A stretch of 64,000 bases of DNA. It comes from Certhia americana. Lineage: Eukaryota; Chordata; Aves; Passeriformes; Certhiidae. Shown in pieces: positions 1-9,800 of the stretch (within the stretch, counting starts at the first letter, position 1; the number at the start of each line of letters is the position of its first letter). Under the pieces are notes generated by a model that saw only the letters and a program-made list of their open reading frames with translations, was not told the origin of the DNA and did no database searches. The stretch covers positions 2,518,331 through 2,582,330 of the forward strand of contig CM031861.1 in the NCBI GenBank assembly GCA_018697195.1, written 5' to 3'. A program made the translations under genes and the position numbers.

Positions 1-136
1 TAAAATACATATTGCTCCAAAATCCTGCATTGTCCAACAGGGACATGACTATCCATGGGCTAATCATCATCAAAAGAGGAAAAGGACTTTGGATGAGGGC
101 CTGGAATAATGGGAAAACGGGGATTAGCTTTAAGCT

Positions 137-366
137 GAAAGAGGGTGGGTTTAGATTTGATATTGGGAAAAATTCTTCTCTGTGAGGGTGCAGAGGCCCT
201 GGCACAGGTTGTCCAGAGAAGCTGTGGCTGCCCCATCCCTGGAAGTGTTCCAGGCCACGTTGGATGGGGCTTGGAGCAACCTGGGATAGCGGAAGCTGTC
301 CCTGCTCATGGCAGGGATGGAAATGGGTGATCCTATGTCCCTTCCTACCTGAACCATTACAGCATT
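137..366 (+). mobile_element. CR1 LINE 3'-end fragment
   Basis: The copy shows the order diagnostic of the CR1 3' region: TTAGATTTGATATTGGGA, CCAGAGAAGCTGTGGCTGCC, TTGGATGGGGCTTGGAGCA, CATGGCAGGG, and CCCTTCC...CCATT. It is 5'-truncated as usual for CR1. It lies opposite to the DAGLA transcript. Confidence 0.9.
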
Positions 367-374
367 CCATGTGC

Positions 375-575
375 TGATTTAGATTAGATATTGGAAGAAA
401 CTCTTCCCTGTGAGGGTGGTGAGACTGGAAAACTGGAATGGATTTCCAAGGGAAGCTGTGGCTGCCCCATCCCTGGAAGTGTTCAAATCCAGGCTGGACT
501 GGGCTTGGTGGAAAGCATCCCTGCCCACGGATCTCCACAGTCCCTTCCCAACCCAAACTGTTCCATAACTCTGCC
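375..575 (+). mobile_element. CR1 3'-end fragment, second of a pair
   Basis: It begins TTAGATTAGATATTGGAAG and runs through GCTGTGGCTGCCCCATCCCT to CCCTTCCCAACCCAAACTG. It sits 9 bp after the previous copy in the same orientation. The GGGCTTGG to CATGGCA middle is shortened and rearranged. The two may be separate insertions or one duplicated element. Confidence 0.88.
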
Positions 576-685
576 AGCACAGACACAACCACTGTCCCCG
601 TGACACAGTGGGGAAGAAAACCCCCTTCTCCTTGTGTCAGGGAGAGTTCTCCAGCAAGAATTCCAGCAGGAATTGCAGGACTCAC

Positions 686-882
686 CAGCACTGCTCGGCA
701 GGGTGGTTGTGCACCACGTGGATGATGCGGCCAGGGGGGTACAGGGGGGTGCTGGCACTCAGGGCAATGGTCAGGTCACTGGGATGTGTCCAGAGCCGGT
801 TGCTCGTCACTGAGTTCTCCTCCGGCTCCTCAGGAAGCTCAGATTTGGGAATGCACTTGGTGGCCCCCACAATGATCCGCCA
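686..882 (-). CDS. DAGLA: DAGLA exon 17: [10 protein letters not shown] ... [11 protein letters not shown] (residues 554-618), last exon in window
   Basis: The exon encodes [20 protein letters not shown], a variable acidic stretch (EENSVTSNR), [20 protein letters not shown], and [16 protein letters not shown]. It ends two bases into a cysteine codon. The acceptor is GGAACAG before 882 and the donor is TG|GTGAGT after 686. The next exon should start by completing a cysteine-rich run and carry the catalytic histidine. It is not found between 1 and 685, so it lies beyond the left edge. Confidence 0.96.
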
Positions 883-3800
883 CTGTTCCCACAAAGAGAG
901 AGAGAGGAGGGAGGATTTGAGGAGAGCAAAGCAAAAAAAAAAAAAAAAGCAGAATTGCCTCATAACACTTGAGAGGTTTATAGAATTCCAGAGGCAAGAT
1001 ATGCCCTGTTTTCTTTCACACGGAAGGGATTTGCCTGAGGAAGATGTGTGAAACACCAACAGAAGTGTCCAGGAAAATCACAGTGACACTGGGAGTAAAT
1101 AAGGAACAATACAAGGACAGGAAAACAGGGAAACTGGAGACTTAGATGATCCAACTGTTTCTGAAAGCTAATTTTCCTTTCCCAATTATATACCCTCTCC
1201 AGGAAAATTCCATCATGTATTATCCCCAAAAATCTTTGTATTTTACATTTTCTTTCCATCTTAGTGCAATGGTAAAGGCTGGGGAGGGACAACTTCCCAC
1301 ATTTTCTATCTCCAAGACGACATGAGCAGACCATTTATCCTGGAACAGCATCACCCCAATGTTTTGACAAGCACAGCAGCTGCTGTATTTCCACCCTGTT
1401 CCCAATTTTAAGTGTGGCCAGCAAAAGCCACACTTGGAATACAGACTTTAAAGGAGGCTCAGACAGAAAATTCCCTGCTCAGTTATTTGGGATCTGTGAT
1501 GGTGAAGTTTCTGCAAGTGAGCTGGAATGATCCCACTGAGCTCTCCAGCTCTTTCCATCATTCCTCTGGTTCCCTAAATAATGATCCTGAGAAGACCTGG
1601 AGGAAACCCATCCTTCCTGCCACTAAAATTCCCCATCCCTGCACAGAGAAGTCTCCAGGTGTTGGTTCTTCCCCCTTACCTTTGGTTTGGTACTTCTTTG
1701 GAGAACATCCAGAAGCTGCCGGCGAAATCCCTCCAGCTGAGAGAGCCCAATCCTGGAAGAGAGGAAGATGTGATCATAAAAAAGAGGAAGATGTGACTCT
1801 GGAAAAGAAGGCGTGGTTATGGAAAAGTGGAAGACGTGACTCAGAAGAGATGAAGATGTGATTCTGGGAAAGATGTAGGGAGTCTGGAAAAGAAGAAAAT
1901 TATGGTTTATGGAAGAGGGGGAAAGTTCCCTGTTCACAACACCAGGGCAGGGAACAGGACAAGAAAGATATGGAGCACAGAAAAACAAGGAACTGTGTTT
2001 ATAAGGACACAACATGGAACAGATGGATTCAGAGGTGGGCTGTGGTACCACCCAGAAGCAGAAGCCAGGAGAGAGAGGCCCCAGGGAATTACCAGGACAA
2101 TAACCAGGATAAGATCAGTGAACAGGGAAGGGGGGAGGTGATGATGGAAAATGGCATAGAACAGAGGAGTTGGAAAAGCATCCTGGAGCTGAATGATACC
2201 ACTGAGCAAATGACAGCATGGACAGGATCATGGCATCCAGGTAAATCCCAGGTTGCCTGGCTCCTGCTCCAAATCCCTGCTCAGCAGAACAAATCCCAGG
2301 AGATGAGGAAGGTGAGGAATGCCAAGGCATGAGGTTCGGAGATGAGGTGACATGGAACAGAGATTTTGGGACAAACTGGTCCAAATGAGGTGGCAGCACA
2401 TCCAGGCCAGGGCCAAGATAACACAGGAAACCAGGAAGGTGGCACACCTGATATTCCAGGTACCAGGAAGGTACCTGGAGGGATTCCAGAGGTAGCACAT
2501 TCCTCCTTTTCTTTCACACAGAAGGATTTGCCCATAAAAACCCCAACAGAAGTGTCCAGGAAAAACACAGTGAAACAGGGAATCAGGAAGATAAACAGGG
2601 AACAATAAAAGGACAGGAAAATGAGGACGCTGGAGACAGAGAGGATCCAAGTGTTTCAGACAGGAAACAGATTATTTGGGACAGAAAAGCCAAGATTCAT
2701 CAAGGAATTCAGACACTTCTCCACTTGCCTGGGCACCAGATCTTTGCCAAGCACCACTGCAGTCACAAACTCCTTGGAATACTCCATGGCATCCTCACTG
2801 GAAGAGAAACAGGAGCAAGAAGAAGCAAATAATGTTTTATTCCAAATTCGGTGGCAGGGAAACCAGGGGCACAAACCCCAATCCAAGCTGCTCCAGGCTT
2901 TGGGGATTTGTGCCTTGTGGAAGAAGAACCTGATCTCCACATCCCATAGCCCAACCATTCCCCTGCACATGACTCTGGATATAGCTAGGAAGGGAAATGC
3001 TTGAACTCAGTGCCTCATAGTCATTTTCAAATAGTTCAGGAATGGCAAGGAAGAAGATATCCCATGTTTCTGAGGCTACGCTGTCAGATGAAACACCCCA
3101 GTATCTGGGAGAATTCAGATGGCAAATTTCTGCGGTAACCTGACTTGCAAGACAAGAGGAAAGAAATCAAGATTCCCACTCTGAGTTTCCTGGACATGTT
3201 CCTAACCAGATACCATGGGCAAAGGCTGCCTCACTGACCTAGGGATGATTGTGGGCATGACACTAGTCAGGACCTACCCAAGGATCCAGGACTGGAAGTT
3301 TGGAATGCAAGGTTGTACAACTCTCCTGAAATATCCTCCTCTGTAGCTCTATGGCTGCAGAAGACCTGGGAATACTATGACAAGGAATGCCAGCATCCAG
3401 ATCCAGCAGCAGGATGGTTTAAAACCCTTGTCTGCTCCTGGAATATGATGCAGGAAGCTACCACGAGAAGCTTCTCACAATCCATAGCTGATTCCAAGGA
3501 TCCCCAGGTATCTGTCAGAACTAGGAAGACCTTCCCTCATTTCCCAGCAATCCAATGGGATGTTTTGTTTGGGAATGACACCACCAAAAAGTCTGTTCCC
3601 ATTCATAATGGGAGGGATTCACAATTAATCTCTCCCTGGTTTTGCCCCACAGCCAAGGAAGAGAAACCAGAACAATCCCTGTGACCAATTTTAGGCTGCA
3701 GAATGACGGAAATCACATCCCAACTCCAATTTCTTTGGAAAAGGAGTCCAAACAACTGGACCAGCTGCTGCAGACACCTGCATTTGGTCAAGTATCTCCC

Positions 3801-6800
3801 TTATTTCCATCTATTCAGTGGGACTGGGCAGAGAGCAAGGAAATTGCACCCATTTCCCATTTAAATTAGAGCTATGGATAATTCAGTTATAAACCAGAAT
3901 ATTTGGAAAAGCAGCCATCTGCCATCCTAACTTGAATTCCACACTATATCCCAGAGGAAACCCTTGGCTTCTCCAGGCTGCCTGTCCATTTCACTGCTCC
4001 CTAGAGCCTCACAAGCAGGATCCAGTGTATCCCAGGCATATCCCAACACCTACCTGAGCAGCCCACCTGGGGGGGAATAGGCAAAGCACTTCAGGGATGG
4101 ATACTGGGGACGCAGCAGGAAGGACAGGATGGCAGCTGTGCCAGCTCCAAGGGAATGCCCAACCACAATCAGGCCATAGTGTTTTGTTCCTCTTCCCTAA
4201 AAAAAACGAAACAACAAGGAATCGAGGTCAAGTTGGAAATGAAATTGAATTTACCCCCCAAATCTCTCCCATTCCCCAGTTTTGGAGTCTGTTTCTATAC
4301 ATGAACACTCCAGATTCCAGCTGAACAGCTCCTTGCTTGTTCTGAATCATGGAATCATCATGGAATCCTGGAGTGGTTTAGGTTGAAAAGGAAGGGAGAG
4401 ATCATTCCATTCCACTCCCTGCCATAGGCAGGGACACCTTCCTCTAGCCCAGGTTACTCCCAGTCCCATCCAAGCTGGCCTGGAACACTTCCAGGGATGG
4501 GGCACATACAGCTTTTCTGGGAAACCTGTGCCAGGGCCTCACTGGAGGCTGGAATTCATTCACTTCTGCAATTCTATGTGGGAATTATTTTAGGTAAAGG
4601 ATTTCTGGGGAAGTCATAAAGCAGGCCTCAAAACTTCGAGTTATGCCTACTGGGACTTCCCTGAAAGAAGGTGGGAAGAAAAAGGAAAGGCACACCAGCT
4701 ATTTGAATTATTTAGGATTTGATGGAAGCCTTTTGCCCCTCCTGATAACATCCAAGCCCACACAGAAAGTGTCTCTTACACCTCACTGGATACCTTTCTT
4801 TGGAATACCTGTCCTTGGCAACTGTAAGAAAAAAGGTCCTGGGCTGGTGGGAGCTGGGATGGTATTTATGGACCTAAAGCCAGCAAAAATTCCTCCTGAG
4901 TAACAGGAACAACTCCCACTTTCCTCTTCTAGGCAGAGAGGAATGAAACTCCATCCCAAAAAGCTGGATGCTAGTTTCTCTCTTCCTCCATCCACCACAT
5001 ATCCCAAGGCAGCACTTCAACAACTATTTCCAACATATAAACCAAGGTAAGCTGCTTCCCAACACCTCCCTTGAGTCCTGTGACATCTCCCTGCCACCAG
5101 GAATGTGCTCACAGGGACAGTCATCATGGCACTCTGATGAAAATCTCCATAAAAATGGGATTTTAGTTCCTGCTGATTTGGTTTTAATGCTCCCTGTCCT
5201 TCATTGCCACCATGTGGGACTTACTGCCTCAGGAAAAGGAAAATTATCAGGAGCTCTGTAGTATTGGTGCTTTCAAAATAAAAAAAAAACCTTGCAGGAA
5301 GTCTGGATGGGGCTTGGAACAACCTGATCTTGTGGAATATTCTCTGCCCATGGCAGGGGGTGAAATGGGATGAGCCTTAAGTTCCCTTCCAACCCAAACC
5401 ATTCCATGAATGAGTAACTAGCTGGAAATCCAGAGGGACAGGAATTAAAGGAAGAGCTGAGAAAGGAACACAACAGACTCAGGGACACAGAGATTCCCTT
5501 AAAACCCAGTTTTTACAGGAAATCTCATCCTCTGTCCAGAGGCAACTTATACTCACCAGATCTCGTCCAAAAGCTTGGGACAGCACCATCTCCTGCTCCA
5601 ACTTCTTCTTGATGTACTCAGCAGACAGCACCATTCCCTGTGGGAAGACACAGCAGGATGTAAATGGGATCTCAATATCCAGCAGCCAGAAGGTGAGGAA
5701 ATTCTGGAATATCCCTCAGCATGGAACAGGATGGAGGGAGAACTGACTCCCCTCTCCATTTCCAAAGTTTTGGTGTTTAAGGAGTAAAATCAATTCTTAA
5801 TTAAGGAACACTCCATGGGTCTATTCCCAGGCTTTCAGAGGGAAAACTACCCCAAATCCAATTAACTTAAACATAGGATTGTGGATTTGGTACTTCAGGC
5901 CCCAGGACCTGGGGCAGAACAGAGAAATAGACTTGGATATTTTAAATATTGGTGCTTTTAAAGCCAAATTATCCTATTCCAGGTAAATCTGGGAAGGACT
6001 TTTCCATTTAAATCTGGGAATAAAAGTGTGTATTATTCTAATAGAACTAATAATACAAATACAAAAGGGAAAAATGGCAGCACTAGGAATTAGTTCGTGC
6101 CTTCTCCACCATCAGTATTAAGGGAATTTGGCTGTCAGAGGACATTCATTCCCAATTATTAAAGGTTTTTATTCCCTAGAAGTCAAGAAGCACTGGAAGA
6201 TGGGAAAGATCATATCTGGGTCTAAACATTCCTTCTCTCTGCTGAGGAGTGTTTCTCTATCTGTGTGGTGATTCCAAATGTAGTTGATCCAATTCCAAGT
6301 ACAGTTATAAAACAAGGAACTGGAATTTGGTTTATTTCACAAATTCCTGATGCTACAGTTTAATTCAGTGGGAAGTGAGACTGAAGTCCAAAAAATGGGG
6401 GAAAACGGGGAAAATCATCTCCTTGGCTGCTTGCCTTTAAATCCCTATCTTAAAATGGTGTCAAAAGCACAATGGGAATGTTACTGGGGGCTCACTCTCC
6501 ATCTTGGAGAAATAAAAGGATTCCAGGCTCCAAAAGCAAAGAAAAATATCTGTAAGTAATAACATATAAAACCTTAGTTATTCCAGAGAGCTGCATTGGG
6601 GGTTGAAGTTAAACACAGCAGGATAATCAGAGGGGAAAACGTGGGAAACATCAGGGAGAAATCGGAGGAAGAGCTGAGGGGGAAAATGGTGGGGGGATAA
6701 TGAAGGGATGGAAATTTGGCAGGAAAATCTAAATCAGGGAGAAATCTAAATCAGGGATAAATCAGGAATAAGTCAGGAACAACAGTGCTGACTCTCTTGC

Positions 6801-9800
6801 ATCACTATCGCCTCATCAAGCGTTTTATTCCATTCTTACAGAATTTCTTGAATTGTTTCAATGAGGGGCAGAAAGGCCTAAGAGAAGCCAGAGAGGAAAA
6901 GAAAGCAAGGAAACATGGAATTTTCCAGGTCCTCAGTATCCAAAATGTCTCTGATCACAATCTGGATACTGAAGAGGGGAAGCAGCACAGCAGAGGCCCC
7001 ACTCCATGGAAATGAGATATACAGGATGCTGCCACCACCAAAAAGCACCACAGTGGTTGTGCTTTATCCCAGCTCCCAGCAGCTCCCCAGCTTCCAGAAG
7101 AGTCTCCATTCCCAATCCTAATGAGAACTGAGCAGCAGGCCACTGATCTAAATTCCCACCACGAATTTGGGATTCTATTTTTAGAGAGCGTGACCCAAAT
7201 CCACGGTGATGTCACTGCTGGGATGTTAGTCAGCTTTTGGGACGTGTTTTTGGTAATTATATCCTAATGGAGACAGGGATTTTAATTATTATGGAATGAG
7301 GCTGCAATCTTCCATTTAGGTTTTCCATTGGAAAAATTCCCTAAACTTCATGGAACCCTGGTTTGGGTTGAAAGGGACATTAAGTATCATCCTATTCCAC
7401 GGACAGGGACATGTTCCATTAGCCCAGGCTGCTCCAAGCCCTATCTAACCTGGTCTTGGACACTTCCAGGGAAGCAGCATCCATAAATTCTCTGGGAAAC
7501 AAATCCCCAATTTCAAGTTAATAAAACTACTTGAGCTTAATTTTGGAAGCTCACACATTAAATGACCACATGGATCAAGGATTTAGGGAAAGAGAATGAA
7601 AATATACTGCATTGTTTTGCATGCCAAAGGCACAAAACTGCTCTGGAATATTTGAGATTTTTGGGGAAAATTCTCAGAAGGGTCTATTTATGAGAGAAAA
7701 ATGTTGGAAATTCTCATTACTGGAGGTTCTACCAATCTGGGATTGTGGCTGAGCTTCCAGGACTTTCCTGCAGTTCCTTGTTGTCCCCCTGGTTGGCTCA
7801 ACACCAAGAAACAAAGCTCCATAACATCCTATTTTAGCTAATTTTGTCCTGGGAGTTCAACAATTAAATCTGGATTCATCCTTTTGGCTGAGGATTATTT
7901 TTAAAATTAACTTTGTTATAAAATCAGTGGATTTTATTGCAAAAATAGTAAAGTTGGATTCTTCTTTGAGTTCTAATCCCCCCCCCCCTTTTTTTTTTTT
8001 CTTGCATTCTAATCCCTAAACATTAGTTCCAGCTCTATTTTTTGATCCAGAATAGCTCAGAGCCCTGATAAATATTTTTTTAATTGTGACATTGGAGCTG
8101 TGGAGTGATACAAAATTTCATGTAAACAGCAAGACTTGGAATTTTCGGATGGCTGATGGACATCCCTGGGGATAGGTGGGACAGAACCAGCAGGAAAACA
8201 CCCCAAATCAAACAAATCCTGGGAAAGCTCCCATGTAGCCAAGTCCCTGTTTCCAAATTAAATGTGTAAGTGAGACACTGGATTTGTTTGGATATTAAAC
8301 TTGACTCCTGGACATTAAAAATGCATTTAAAATGCCATTATCTCCCTTAGTTTTCCCTCAGGAATCAACAGCACATTATTGTCTGCAGATTAATATTGAT
8401 AATAATTCCAGAGAAAGTGAATATTTCTCCCCTGGCAGCAATCCCAAAAAAGAAATAACACAAAGGACAAATAAAAGCTCTGTCTGGAACAAAGGGAATA
8501 AACTGATAATGTTTTACGGAAGTCGCCAGTGGAGGAATATTTTCATATAAAGATCAAAAGCAAAGCCAATTTCTGCAAGGATCTATTCCTAGATCTTCAC
8601 TGAATCATGGAATTGTGGAATGGTTTGGACTGGAAGGGACCTAAAAGCCCATCCCAGTCCCACAAGCAGGGACATCTTCCACTAATCCAGGCTGCTCCAA
8701 GATCCATCCTCCACGGCGTCCCAGCCCATGGCAGGGGTTGGAACAGGATCTTTAAAGTCCCTTCCAACCCAAACCATGCCAGGATTTCATGGTTCTATTT
8801 CCTAAAGCAGAGGGAAGAGATTTGGTATTCCAGCAGGACACCATGAAGCAAGCTGGAGTTCCCAGCTCATGTCTTCCAAAGACTTCCAAGCTGCACATCC
8901 CACCTTGAGCAACACCTCATCCCCCACAGCAGCACTTTCAGCAACTGCTCCATTCCTTCCAACCTTCACTCTGAATTTTCCTTTCCCAACCTGGCACTGC
9001 AGCTTTGGAAGCTGCCAAATTCCTGATCATCTTAAAAACTCGCCATGTCATTCCTTTGCCAAACAGGGGCAAAGGTCAGCTCTGGAATAAATGGATTTAG
9101 CCAGCTCAGAGCTGCTCACAGACACAGAGCATCCATTTAATTTCACGGACCTGAGTCCTGCCAGTATCCTTTGAGGACATTCCCATCACAGCAGAATTTT
9201 AAGCACATTCTCAGGCTTTGATTGAAAATTCCTTAAAGGTCGTTGGAAGAAAAAAGTCCTTTTGAGTGGCTCCAGGAATTTCATTGTGGGTCTCCACGAT
9301 GCCTTTCCCAATTTGGAATTCTCTAATTGTACGGAGTTTTTAATTACACGCCCAGCAATTTTAACTGTTCCCACTAATTATTTAACACCTCAAAGCCCTT
9401 TCCGTAGCTCCTTTTTCAAGTAATTAAGACCATTTGGGGGTTCATAATTAAAAAGTGAAATAATTAGAAAAATCCATGGGGTTTTGTATGGTTTTGGGTT
9501 GGTTTGGGATCGTTTTCCCTTTTTTTTCCCCACCTTGTGTCCCAGCCACGTTCCGTGGTGCCCCTCAACCGGCAGGCGCTCCGCGTCCCCCGTCAGATCC
9601 GTCAGGGCATCCTGGAAGAAAAGCGGTCACCTTGCTTCAGGTGAGACAAATCCAGGTCAGGATTCCAAACTGGGAAGGGCTCCAACTCTCTGGAATGTCC
9701 ACCGGGGAGGCCATCGCACATCCCACTTACTTTTGGGGACAGAGTTCCCCGGATGCTGATGACCACCTTCTTCTTGTCATGGTCCACAGCCACATAAAAA

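Larger units (their letters stand above)
1..685. other. Intron 17 (part)
   Basis: This is the start of the intron after exon 17, running off the left edge. It is filled mostly by two CR1 tails in the same orientation (about 137-366 and 375-575). No further DAGLA exon or other coding signal was found. Confidence 0.85.
883..1679. other. Intron 16
   Basis: This 797-bp intron holds a poly(A) tract and one copy of an unrecognised dispersed repeat (981-1170). I see no coding signal and no CR1 in it. Confidence 0.85.
1753..2728. other. Intron 15, GC-AG type
   Basis: 976 bp, with donor GC (2728/2727) and a standard AG acceptor. It contains copy 2 of dispersed repeat B and the minisatellite at 1757-1900. 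Nothing coding was seen. Confidence 0.88.
4197..5556. other. Intron 13
   Basis: 1360 bp with two CR1 tails in opposite orientations (4344-4545 minus, 5297-5411 plus). The rest has nothing I can name. Confidence 0.8.
5638..9533. other. Intron 12
   Basis: At 3.9 kb this is the largest intron in the catalytic half. It holds dispersed repeat A copy 1 (6568-6910), a CR1 tail (7346-7505), a C/T homopolymer junction (7978-8000), and an inverted CR1 pair (8602-8796). No coding signal was found in the rest. Confidence 0.85.

Noticed and set aside
1..685. Search for DAGLA exon 18 with the catalytic histidine
   Set aside because: The interval is mostly two CR1 tails, and no frame with the expected CCEQEEPTYFA-type start or LHEHLP motif was found.
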